Origin: Thamnidium elegans
Taxonomy: Eukaryota; Mucoromycota; Mucoromycetes; Mucorales; Mucoraceae
Direction: 5' to 3'
DNA: 64,000 nucleotides
Assembly (NCBI GenBank): GCA_025201345.1
Contig: JAIXMG010000001.1
Location: 1,550,001 to 1,614,000, forward strand
In this document: positions 46,536 through 56,964 of the stretch, piece after piece
Position numbering within the stretch: the first letter of the stretch is position 1
Layout: the number at the start of each line of letters is the position of its first letter
Translations under genes and position numbers: made by a program
Notes under the pieces: model-generated
Told to the model about the DNA's origin: nothing
What the model saw: only the letters and a program-made list of their open reading frames with translations
Database searches by the model: none

Positions 46536-46696
46536 TTGTACACTTCAAACCTATTGTCTTTGATTGTTATATTATCTGCATTTTACTAAATTAAAACTAC
46601 TCCAAACTATAGAATTAAGAAAAAAAAATCGTCAACCCTAGTCATAATGAGTTTGGTTGGTGCATGGGAGTGAGGAGGATCCTTTGCTGAGATTGA

Positions 46697-47631
46697 CTGT
46701 CCGTTTGGTATTGCCAAAGAAACGGTCAGAAATGTTATCAATCGATATATTGCCACCAATTCCCCTTTACCAGCAATGAGGAAGGGACCCGAGAAGATTT
46801 CTACCATACAGCGAAACCATCTGAGGCTTGCAATCCGTGGTAATCCCATCGACACCTTTACAGACCACTGGAAGTCGGCCGTAGCTTCAGGGCTGGATGT
46901 TTCTTCGGCTACATACCGCAGATGCATCAAGAAAATGGGTCTTACAGTAAACAAATTGCTGAGATACCCAATTTCTTGACTATTCAAAAAGGAAGAGGCT
47001 ACTTTGGTTCATGAATAAGGTGAACTGGACCGCTGAACAGTGGGAGTCGGTGATTTGGTCTGACGAGTCGATGTTCAGGCTTGGAAGAGGCCCAGCTGGC
47101 GTTAATGTCATCATAATGCCTGGAGAAGGTTTACAGGAGAGGCATAAAGCTGGTAATTTGAAGTTTAGTTCCGGTTCTTTGATGATGTGGGGCTGTTGCC
47201 ATGCCAAAACCTTGGGTTGGCTCGTGCTTTTGCGGGGCGTAATTGACCAAAACTAATATGTTACGAGGCTGTCGAATCACGCCATCCCTCGGATTAAAAA
47301 TCAATATTTTATATATAACAAAGACTTTATCTATCAAGAGGATGTTGCACCAATTTACGCAGGCAAGTATGCCAAGTGGTATAGGGAGGAGACAATGCTG
47401 CCTGGATTTGACCCATGGCCACCCAATAGTTCAGGTTTAAATCCGATCGAGCATATTTGGAAATACCTCAAGCTTCATGTAAATAAGCACTCGATAGGTG
47501 TCTGAAACATTGAAAAGGTCGAGGCTATCGTTTAAGACTAATGGTCCAAGATTAGTACTGAATACTTGGAAGGATTGGTTGCTTCAATTCCAGTCAGATG
47601 CAAGGCCAAAGGAGGCAACACCAGATATTAA
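46697..47631 (+). pseudogene. Decayed Tc1/mariner-type DDE transposase
   Basis: Coding similarity runs through two frames. The first part (46697-46979) reads as the HTH region (GIAKETVRNVINRY ... GNPIDTFTDHW ... YRRCIKKMG) and hits a stop after LLRYPIS. A frameshift leads to the catalytic part from about 46988: the first Asp in VIWSDESMF, the second in YQEDVAPIY and the Glu in GLNPIEHIWKYLK, where the family motif usually has SPDLNPIE. In-frame stops interrupt it at 47254-47256 and several times after about 47500. It is clearly non-functional. It lies behind a Tc1-like terminus at 46388. Confidence 0.8.
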
Positions 47632-48038
47632 TTTTTTTAAACAAATTTGAATTTATAGTAATAAACATCCTTTATTTTTATATTGTTCAATTTGAGAACA
47701 TGTATTCATAATAAATTAACGATAGGGGAGCATCTTTGTGAGATGTAATTTTTGACATTTCCAAAAACTCAAATTTTCGGGTGGGTCTCAAGCGAATGAG
47801 ACCAACTATATAGCTTAAATCCCGTGCTTGACTATGGACACCTTTTGATATCCTAGCTGGATAAGTTTTTTTTACCAAAATAACTTTTGCCCAGGAACAC
47901 GTTCTACATCATAAAAAAATTGAACAGCAACATCAATCTTAACTAAAAGCTCAAAAAGTTTTTGATGTTATTCATCAGAATTGGTCTTGACAGTATGAAG
48001 CTTTCCAACCACTAAATGTTCGCTTCCTACCATAGTAA

Positions 48039-48260
48039 ACTTTCCAGGATTGCTTTGAAATGTGCCAATGTATGCAAAAACAGAAAAAATGGGTTTATTG
48101 GGAAATCTGTCCATATTGGATCCTTCGACACCAAGACAGTTCTCTTCCAAGAAATTTTAAAGTCCTGCGTTGCACTCATTGCGAAACGCTCTTATGGAAT
48201 TGTGATACAAATGCTGCTCGAAATATGTGGGATGTCCTCATCAATCTGGGCAAGACGTGA
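48039..48260 (+). pseudogene. TnpB/Fanzor-like zinc-ribbon remnant
   Basis: A 73-codon frame with an upstream double stop (48033-48038). It ends with VLRCTHCETLLWNCDTNAAR and NMWDVLINL. The CxxC followed by W-N-x-D-x-NAA-R-N matches the C-terminal zinc ribbon and last RuvC Asp block (RDxNAAxN) of IS605 OrfB/TnpB and eukaryotic Fanzor proteins. Here the usual Arg before Asp is Cys. An upstream KWVYWEICPYW could be the degenerate first half of the ribbon. The N-terminal RuvC part is absent or unreadable, so this is a fragment. Assignment rests on one motif. Confidence 0.5.
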
Positions 48261-48768
48261 AAGACCCGAAATATTTTGCAAGCAACAACAATAATTATTA
48301 CTTTTTTGTACCGCCACTTTGAATGTGTGTGCCCAGCACTTAATGGTTTTACACAAAGATAAGCTAAAAAAAAAAATAGTTGACTTTTAAAATATTTTCT
48401 AAATTTGTATCAGTTTTCTTTGGGAGTGTATGTAAACAAATGCGAATCCATTTTTATTTACTAGGAAACATTTATTTGTTTTTTTTTTTGTACATGCAAA
48501 AAAAAAAAATGCAATGACAATAAATAAATTGACATGTTTTTCCATGAGAAAAAAAACACACAAGTATCTCTACATAATAACAAATAATGATTGGATAAAA
48601 TATACGCAAAAAAAAAAAAAAAAGGTGACGTGAACTTGCTGCTGCTGTCTAAACTTGGGTGAAGTAAAAAAAAAACTTGGTTTCCTTTTTTTCCTTTCCC
48701 ACCCAAAAATTAAAATTATAGAAATAGAGTCGTGTTAGAGTGTATATATATATATACATATATTTAAT
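48261..48768. other. Transposon flank and MDV1 promoter region
   Basis: AT-rich DNA between the transposon debris and MDV1. A segment near 48419-48435 (ctttgggagtgtatgta) loosely resembles a Tc1-type end reading inward on the minus strand, but no partner was found. A TA run precedes the MDV1 start. Confidence 0.4.
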
Positions 48769-50966
48769 ATGGCAGATACCAAACCACCTATCGTTAGAAA
48801 AAGATCAGAAGTACGTTCCAAGACCGCCCAAAAACCTATACCTCCTATCGCCGAAACTCGATACACGACCACACAAACAGTTGTATCAGCCGCCAAAAAT
48901 AAAGCAAGTAGTGTAGTTCATTCTGCTCGAGAATGGCTTACTCCTTCCTCAGAATGGGCTTCACTTCCTCATCTCGATTCTTTATCTACCGTTATGTTTA
49001 GTCCACTCGCTGCACATCCCGTATACCGTTCTGAATCCATGGTCAAAGCACTGCAGCTAATGCAACAACAGCAACAGAGACAAAACACAGCAAACTCATC
49101 CACCATCATTTCAACTCCCAGAGCAGACCTTGTATTACACGGTAAAACATATGCTTGGCCCTCTAGTAACGTTTTACTTCAAGCTGATATACCCGAATCG
49201 TCTTCCCCTGTTTCTTTATTTCAAGGCTTTGCTTCTGCATATCCTTCGCTAACTAAGTCATCAAAGCCTGTTTCTAAAAGATCTCGACAAAAGAAGAAGA
49301 AATCAACTAACCCTAATAATACAAGAGCATTAGGTGTACCTAAATCCCTGACACAAATTATATCTGAAAGAGAAAAGAGAGCTCGAGACTGTGATAAAAT
49401 CAGTATGCAAAAGGTAACCATTATAAAACACGTAACCATGATGATATTTTTTTATATTAAAACTTTATCATTTAGTCTTCTACTGCAAATGAAATCGATC
49501 AAATTAACCTACAAATCAATAAATTATTAAATGATCGCAAGGCTCTAGAAGAAAAATGGGAAAGATTAGAATCAAAAGATATCCAGTTACAACTAATTAG
49601 TAAATATATTACATTTGTTTATAAAAAAAATTAGGTACTGACTAAAAAGGATTTTTTTAAAAAAAAATAGTTGACGATTTGAATGATGCAATTTTGGATA
49701 TCGAGGAAGGAGGAAGTGTCCGTTTAAGATCAGATCGAGAATCTATAGACGATGAAGAGGAAGAATACGAATCTGGCACTTGTTTTAAGACATTGGAAGG
49801 CCATAAAGATGATGTTATTTGTCTCGATTTTAATCACCCCAGAGGCATGATGGTATCCTCTTCTATGGATGGTACAGTAAGAGCTTGGGATTTATATCGC
49901 AATAAGTGTTTAGGAAGTATTGAAGGGCATCAAGGCCTTGTGCGGTGTGTCCAACTGGATGATGCGCGTCTTCTGACAGGCTCAGACGATGGTACTATTA
50001 AACATTGGGATTTATCCTTAATAGACGCTACTGCTTCTTCTTCTTCCATTAGTTCCTTCTCTGTCTTCTCAAGCGCTCCTAGTTCTCCTAGTTTAACTGC
50101 TGTTAGTAGTTCTAGCGGATTATTAAATGAATCGTTTACATTGGAAGGACATCAAGGTGAAATCACTTGTTTATATGCGGATAGAAATTCAGTTGTATCT
50201 GGTTCTGGCGATAAAACAATTAAACAATGGGATCTGGAAACTCAACAATGTCTTTTGACTTTGGATGTTTTATGGGCCAGTGGTAATAGTAATAATATCG
50301 TGGATTCCTGGTTGGATAATTCTACTTCTAGCTACGGATACGCTGCACATGATTTTATAGGCGCTTTACAGTTTTGGGATTCTGCTTTAGCTAGTGGTAC
50401 TTCAGATGGTAAAATTAGAATGTGGGATTGTAAGTATTTAATTTTAACCTTTAATTATATAAAGTATAAAAACTAATGATTATAATAAAATAGTGAGAAC
50501 TGGTCAAGCTCATCGTACTTTACCCGGACATAATGCGCCAATTACTTGCTTACAGTTTGATGATGTACATCTTGTTAGTGGTAGTTTAGATAAAACAATT
50601 AGAGTAAGGAAGAAAAAAAAAGGAGGAAAAGATTTTATATATGCTAACTATGGTCATTAGATTTGGGATATTCGTACAGGAACTGTTTTCGATACACTAA
50701 CTTATACTACGCCAGTGTCAAGTTTACAATTTAATTCTTCAAAGATTATTAGTTCGGGAACAAGCAATACAATTGATGTAAGTATAATACGAACATATAT
50801 AAAAACATGGATATTTATTATTTTTTTCGTATAGGTTTATAATCGTACATCATTTCAACATACAGCTCTTTCAGGTCATAGAAATCGTGTTAACTCGATT
50901 CGCTTCCATAGTGATGTATTAGCTAGTGCAGGCAGTGATAATGTTATTAAATTATGGTCAATCTAA
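48769..50966 (+). CDS. MDV1: Mitochondrial division protein MDV1 (WD40 adaptor)
   Basis: Six exons (48769-49413, 49476-49599, 49671-50429, 50494-50603, 50661-50777, 50835-50966) give 628 aa. Mdv1/Caf4 proteins link Fis1 on the mitochondrial outer membrane to the dynamin Dnm1. Layout matches: an N-terminal half with helices and a K/R-rich stretch, a coiled coil ([23 protein letters not shown] split in this text as residues about 220-245), an acidic linker, then a seven-bladed WD40 propeller ([72 protein letters not shown]). The family-specific insert after blade three, TLDVLWA ... [20 protein letters not shown], is the strongest Mdv1 mark. Intron positions fall between blades. Confidence 0.9.
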
Positions 50967-51756
50967 TGCCTAATAAATATTTTTTTTTTCGTTCTGATAT
51001 AAAAATATTTTATAAGATGAAATCCTTTCGCTGTAACCTGAATTCAGCAAATCATTAGATGCTTGAAAACAGTACGAATATATACTCCCGTTCTTTATAA
51101 AAGTTAGGGTTTAAAGTGTCACCTCCCTAAAATACGCCTAATACTCAAATATTTGAATAAATGAATAAAAAGTTACTTGTATTAAACAGGAACATAAAGT
51201 TTTTGTATAGTGGGAAGTCTCAATTAGTACACGATTTTGTACTGAATGAGAGGCTCCATTAGTATTATAGTCATTCTACTGCTGATTTAAGGATTTAGTG
51301 AAAAAATTGAGGAGTAAAAAATCATTTTTGTACTTTAAATGAAAAAACGTAGCACTCTTACAAAATAAAATTGCAGACTAATATTATGAACAAGTACGAG
51401 AATCTCAAAGGAGCTTTATTTTTATTACGGATAACGTTACCTTGCTGAAACCAATTGGATGAACAATTGAGCAGTTCTGTATTCTAGTTAAAAAGCCTGA
51501 ACCAAACGTCAAAATCTTTTAGGTCAAGAGAGCAAGAATATATTTTATTTCAGTGCCAGTTAAGATATAATGAATAATCTAATACAAATAACTGAAAAAA
51601 AAAAAAAAAAAATGTTGTCCCATTTTTTTTATATTACTTATAATTATATAATGTTAAGAATATATAACGTATTATACTTTAATTGATGGTCTTTATATTA
51701 ATACATTCATGGTATATCGTACTTATGACGGCTTCTCTTCTTATGCTGATAGCTAT
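50967..51756. other. Intergenic, no gene recognised
   Basis: AT-rich sequence after MDV1, with an A run near 51595-51611. No ORF or RNA gene recognised; it may include the 3' UTR of the minus-strand gene fragment that ends at 51757. Confidence 0.45.
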
Positions 51757-52068
51757 TTATGTGTGAATGGCTTTTTGGTAGTGCTTTGGGTTTAATTTAC
51801 CTTTGAGGCTACGTACAGAATCATAGCTGGAGGAGGCTATTTCGGTATGCGAACCCTTATTCTCTCCATCGCTATCTCGTACACGGTTTCTCTATTTGGA
51901 TAAGAAAAAAAAAGTCTCTTCTCATTTGTCTTTTACTAAATCCTTGAATTAGTGATGGAACCACTGTGTATACGGCATTTTTATAAATTGTAAAAAAAAT
52001 AAACACCATAGATATCTTACCTCCTCTCTCTCAAATAAATCAGAGTAATTCGTTTTGTCCTCGTTACA
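51757..52068 (-). CDS. C-terminal exons of an unrecognised gene
   Basis: Two exons can be joined in frame: 52068-52021 (acceptor AAG, donor GTAAGA) and 51891-51757 (acceptor AAATAG, stop at 51757). They encode CNEDKTNYSDLFEREE followed by RNRVRDSDGENKGSH, EIASSSYDSVRSLKGKL and NPKHYQKAIHT. The charged, Ser-rich composition and clean splice signals look like a cytosolic C-terminal tail. Upstream exons on the minus strand, at higher coordinates, were not resolved; it may be a gene remnant. No family recognised. Confidence 0.35.
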
Positions 52069-52594
52069 CTTGAATTATATCCATTGTAACCATTTACTGA
52101 AGCTCTTTCAGCCCATGCTTTTTTTTTTTTATATTATATTCAGTCATATATAAAACTGACCAAAGCGTAGTAATTATGGTATTAAAAACATATGAGTTTT
52201 TCTGCTCGAAAAAAAAACCATACGTGAAATCATTCATTACTTTTATAGATAAAAAAGTAAACCCGATAATCTGAACTTAAAGTGCCCATATTACTGTGAA
52301 ACCAAGTCAGTTAAATCTCCCTTTGAAAAAAAAAGATAGTTTTACATGAATACATTTGAAGAGTATGCTCTCTTTTTATATGAAGCTTTGTGCATTCACA
52401 AGCATAAACAAATAAATAAAAGATGCACAGCAAGTAAGAAAACTAGCCAATGTGGCTTGTACCAACCATAAAATTTTTTTCAGTGGTTTGTTTTCTTTTT
52501 TCCCTTCTTTGTCTTTTGCTTATATTTCAAGTATACCCACTACATGGTGATTCATGATTGCCGTATAACTGAATATATGCCAACACAGTTTGGG
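52069..52594. other. Intergenic, possible unresolved upstream exons
   Basis: AT-rich. An open minus-strand frame just beyond 52068 (reading AWAERASVNGYNGYN) and a plausible CAG acceptor near 52204 hint at more exons of the preceding fragment, but phases do not join convincingly. Confidence 0.35.
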
Positions 52595-53035
52595 CCTTAG
52601 GTAATAAATCTCTTCGAAGAGGACTTCCTATTAGGGTGACTACCTAGGGATTAGCACACACCTCGACGTAAGGACCGAGCGGTGAACTGTCACAAGGGGA
52701 GCGACGTTCGACTAGGGGGCATTAGCGGGTAACATCACTGCAACAACACAGGTTTGTGATGCATTAGCTCTCAACAGTTATTGCTATCCCACGATTAGTG
52801 CAAAAGGTAGTGCGCAACTACTACTGAGACAACGGTTGAAGCCTCAGGCGGATAGACTCGGCGATGCTAGTGTTTCATAGCTTTGGGTGATTTCCAAAGC
52901 TAAACATGGACCGTCAACGCATTTTGGTCTCTGTCTGGTTGGCGAAGCTATAAGATAGGGTTCCTCATATTTTAGTTGTGACCAAATAGAGTAGATCGTC
53001 CGGTGGTTTACTTAGGTTTTTGTTTCTTCGACGCC
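52595..53035. ncRNA. Candidate structured non-coding RNA / GC-richer hairpin island
   Basis: About 440 bp whose base composition by eye is near half G+C, against roughly a quarter to a third around it, and without a protein-like frame. Perfect stems are frequent: CTCTTCGAAGAG at 52610-52621; CATCAC (52733-52738) with GTGATG (52756-52761); GTAGT/ACTAC around the loop GCGCA (52807-52821); TAGCTTTGG (52878-52886) with CCAAAGCTA (52894-52902); and TTTGGTC (52923-52929) enclosing 50 nt to GACCAAA (52980-52986). I tested by eye for RNase P, RNase MRP, SRP, U1-U6, U3 and group I core motifs and could not match any. Strand unknown. It could be a lineage-specific structured RNA, a transferred fragment or a repeat-derived sequence. 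Confidence 0.35.
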
Positions 53036-53083
53036 CCTAGTTCCAATGAGTTCAGGTTGCCTAGTTCCAATGAGTTCAGGCTG
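53036..53083. repeat. Two-copy 24-bp tandem repeat
   Basis: cctagttccaatgagttcag plus four bases is repeated head to tail (53036-53059 and 53060-53083) with one mismatch. It sits at the right edge of the GC-richer island. Confidence 0.85.
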
Positions 53084-53358
53084 CGAGAAGATTCTCTTTT
53101 ACTATAAAAAAAGAAGGAACTACACAGAGATGAACCTCCTCGCGGTTAGTTCTGGAAACACTTTTTTATATAAGAAAGTGGCTAATGCATCTCTTATTAT
53201 CAATCAAAAATGCGTGTTATTCTTTTGCCTTGGTTATCTTCAATATTTTAAATAAAATAAAGTTTTTTCTTTTTCCGTTACTATAATATGTATATTTTTT
53301 AAGCCTAAACTTATTATTCTTCTGGCTATACCGTAAACCATTACTTGTAATAGCAACA

Positions 53359-53401
<43 letters not shown>

Positions 53402-53514
53402 GAAGTATGGACAAATAACTTCAAGTTTACGCGTAAAATTTGAAGATTTGTTCAAAACTCAGTTGTGTAGGACGGTAGTCTATTTTTTTTTCTTTCACTT
53501 GATTAATTTGTACA
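53084..53514. other. Spacer with a 40-nt T run before the PIF1-like gene
   Basis: AT-rich DNA with a pure T40 run at 53361-53400. An open plus frame at 53046-53255 overlaps the repeat and has no domain. The promoter of the PIF1-like gene would lie between the T run and 53515. Confidence 0.5.
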
Positions 53515-54784
53515 ATGTCTCAACATTCAGAAGAAAGTTGGAGAAATATCGCAGACTGTGTCGGTACTGTTTACGATCCCAACCCATTAGCTAAGGGATG
53601 GATTTTGGTTCATGGGCCAGATATTCCAGCACTGAATGAGTTAAAAAATAAACTTATTGTAAACACTCCTCCTCGACAACAACAAAAAAAGAGAACAATA
53701 GAATCTGTTTTAGAACCGATGCAGACACATGTAAAGAAAGTAACGATGCCTTTAAGCGAACATTCAATCTCTAAATCGGTACCGTCTTCTACATTAGAAG
53801 AACCGACAGATAAAAATATCGATAATACTGGCATATCACCAGGCCCTGTTCAGCAAGCCACCATATCTCCTCAACCTACACCAGAAAGAAGAGTACTGCC
53901 ACAATTTAAAAATCATACTGTAAATAGACGAGCAAATCCTTCCTCCTCCTCCTCCTCCTCCTCCTCCTCCTCCTCCTCTTCCTCCTCATTTACTAGATCT
54001 ATTCTCGAAGCAAATCGATTATATACGAACTTAAGTCCGGAGCAGAAAGGAATTCATAGGACTGTATTGTCTGAAATGAAGAATGTGCTTATCATTGGAT
54101 CCGCAGGTATGAAAAATATGAGAAATTAGTTTGTGATGTGGTCTGATAAACATATGTCTTAGGTATTGGTGAATCTGCTCTTTTAAAATGTAAGTAGATA
54201 CAATAAATTATTATGATCTAAAGATTAAAATATTGTAGCTATCATCAGTACCTTAAAAACACAAAACAATGATGAACACGTTGCTATCATCTCAGCTACT
54301 AGCGCTGCAGCTATGAATGTTCAGGTAAATAATCTCCATAGGTGAGTATAAATTTTAAATGTATTAAAACTTGAATTTAATTTAATTTAATTACCAAACT
54401 AGCTTTGCTTCAATAGATATACCAGACCAACCTATCGACTATTATATTTCTAAAATAAGAAAAAACCCGACAAAACTTGAATACCTCGAAGAAGTGAGGG
54501 TTTTAATTATCGATAGAATTTCGGAAGTCGACGTAGATGTCTTTAAAAAAGTAGATTATATTTGTAGAAAAATTAGACTTAATGAAAAACCGTTTGGTGG
54601 CATTCAGGTTTGACTTTTCTTACAAAAAAAGAAAATAAATATTTCTATATTCATGCATTTATTTTAGGTTATACTCTGTGGGGATTCTGATCTGTTACGG
54701 CCAGGTCCTCATAAAGATGCATTTGAATCAGAAATCTGTAATGAGGTGATAAATGAGAGTTTCGTTTTAAATTCTACGTTTTAA
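53515..54784 (+). pseudogene. Truncated, catalytically dead PIF1-like helicase
   Basis: Five exons (53515-54106, 54163-54189, 54239-54341, 54403-54607, 54668-54784) keep a frame of 347 aa. After a disordered N-terminal half with a Ser run (TCC repeat), the PIF1 ATPase core begins: LIIGSAGIGESALLK, where Walker A should have GK[ST] and Lys is Glu; then TLKTQNNDEHVAIISATSAA, LHSFASIDI, and LIIDRISEVD, where Walker B Glu is Arg. KPFGGIQVILCGDSDLLRPG replaces the usual CGDFFQLPP. The frame stops at 54782-54784 exactly where motif III (VFRQ) would follow VLNSTF; motifs IV-VI are absent. The fourth intron has an odd GTTTGA donor. Either a decaying copy of a helicase gene or a repurposed fragment. 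Confidence 0.75.
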
Positions 54785-56964
54785 CAGGCGGATATCACTA
54801 AATGCTCCTGCAGAATAAAACACGCTGCTTATCTTCATTTATTGATAATTTTTATTCTTAAAGTCACTTTAAAATGGAATAATAAAACACACTTAAGTCA
54901 CTGATGATATAAAAAAAAATATAAATTTTGAAGCCAGTACACGTAGAATATAAGTCATGTATTAATTATTCTATATTACTTTTTACATGACTTATAAGAG
55001 ATATTTGTGTCAATAACGATATACGCATCTGTTGGATTTAGACGTTTGCTTACATTTGCAGTGACTGAAAAAAAATATTAATAGATCAGAGAGAGCTGTT
55101 GAGTTCAGCTGCAACTGTTAACATTTTATAAAACCACTGTTAACAGTTCCACAACCAGCTGTTAACAGTTCAACAAACCGCAGTTGACAGTTCATCAAAA
55201 CCGCAGTTAACAGTTCATCGAAATCACTGTTAACAGTTAATAAAATCACTGTCAAGATTGGCTCCAGTGGACTCTGGTAAACGTTTTTACAGAGTATATT
55301 TGTTTTTTATGTTAATTCATGTCGATGTCTTTTTTTTTTACTATAACGTAAAAGCTATGTCGTTTAATGCTCTGTACGTTTTAATATAATTTAACATTTT
55401 GAAACATGAATTGAAATAAGTAAAGGAAAATAAGTGTTGAATTATGAAAAGATACGTTGAAAAAATAACAGTATATGTTCATTACATGGCGAAGCGGGAT
55501 GTCATTTTTTAAAACAAATGTATAATTTACCTGCTGGCATAAATGATGGCAGTTTAATTGCGTATCCTATTACACTTTTCAGCTATCCGCTTCAGGTGGA
55601 AGTTCCAAAATAGTAGCCATTATGACACACCGCTTCCCTTACTTCTTGAATGGTTCTTTTTACACATTTACTTTTCTAATTTTTATTTATTTCAAATAAC
55701 ATGGCTCCTCCTAGAAAAAGGAAGGATAATGATTTTAGTTACGGATGATGAAACTTGATGGTCTAAGAAGTTTAAAGATTATTACTTCAAGATAATAAAT
55801 GAAGCCGTAAAACATAATGAAACGGTTTTAAAATAATTACATCAGAAAGAAGAGAAATACAAAGACATGAAGATGTCATGAAAGGTTTAGATGTTATATC
55901 TGATACTTGAATGAAATGAACATACAGGAAGTATAAGGTTATAGTAACTTTGAAATGGTATCGCAACCAAAAGCTACTAACCGTTGGTTTGTCCGGCGCC
56001 GTTAGTTTAATACTGGACATCGCTTTCCCTGCATTTGATCCATATACCAGTCAATTTAAAACTGAAAAATTCAAAACCACTGCTGCTGCTTTTCTTACAA
56101 GAAACGCTTCTAGGCCCGCTTTCAAAAGCAATACTTCTTAGCTAATGACATTTCATTCATTTTTTTTCTTTTTGACGATACTAATTTTTAGTAAAACTGA
56201 GACATTGATCACTGTAAATTATATTGCACCAACTGAATTGTAAGAAAAAAAAAAAGTATTCAAAACTGTTTTGTTTCAGATAATATCCCCGCATGAATGA
56301 TTTAGATTTAACAAGACTTTCAAAGTTACTGAGGCAAAAGGTTCCGTACGGCTTTCTCTTTTAGCTAGTTACACTTCGCGGCTTGTGCTTATGTTAAAAA
56401 TAGGGGTTTTAAGTAATATCGTTCAAGAATTACACCAACACTTGCTAATTAATCAGTAAATATAATTAAAGACTTCAGAGTAACTATCGGACATATACGG
56501 TGAGTTTCTCATAGCCCAATTCTGTTATGGAGAAATAGAGTCGTTAAGACGTGAATATGGGACAATTGAATCCCAAGGTACTAGTGCTTAAATCACAAGC
56601 AATTATCACTAAAGCCTCTTCGTAAAGGGCCAATAGTTTCTACTCGTAAACAAGTTCCATTGACATTAGCTTGAGCATTTATTTACTACTGATAAAATAC
56701 GAGAAAAAATAATTAATAGGTCGAATGTCCTCGCGGAAATAACACTATGTTCAAACGCTTTTTTAATACAACTTCTGAATTTTCTATAAAGCGTGCCAAA
56801 TAAAAGTCAGAGGTCTCAAACTTTATAGGAGAATGTAATCGAAAAAATAAAAATTCCCTTTTTAAGTTTTTTTTTTTTTTTTTTCTTCAATTTCTTTATA
56901 AAAAGGATCCCTATCCGATCAAATTGATAACTCTTTCTTTCATTCCTTTATTTAACAATATAAA
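54785..56964. other. Gene-poor region with minisatellite
   Basis: Holds the palindrome-cored tandem repeat at 55112-55258 and otherwise AT-rich, unannotatable sequence. Around 55700-56141 there are protein-like scraps (MAPPRKRKDND at 55701; a 63-codon frame at 55950-56141) broken by stops, possibly an old gene or transposon remnant. A T run lies at 56868-56884 before the first peptide transporter. Confidence 0.45.
55112..55258. repeat. Minisatellite with ACTGTTAACAGT-type palindromic core
   Basis: About six tandem units of 22-24 bp. Each consists of a dyad-symmetric core such as CTGTTAACAGTT (variants CAGTTGACAGTT and CAGTTAACAGTT) and a spacer such as CATCAAAACCG. Units begin near 55112, 55136, 55158, 55180, 55203, 55226 and 55248, with the outer ones degenerate. 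Confidence 0.85.

Noticed and set aside
48419..48435. Possible right terminus of the Tc1 element
   Set aside because: Match to the left terminus is weak and no flanking TA duplication can be shown.
52595..53035. RNase P, SRP, U3 or group I intron identity for the GC island
   Set aside because: The AGGAAGTCC-like string on the minus strand is at the wrong end for the RNase P CR-I motif, and no other signature of these RNAs was found.
55950..56141. 63-codon frame with some protein-like residues
   Set aside because: Surrounding frames are broken by stops and no family was recognised; noted only as possible remnant.
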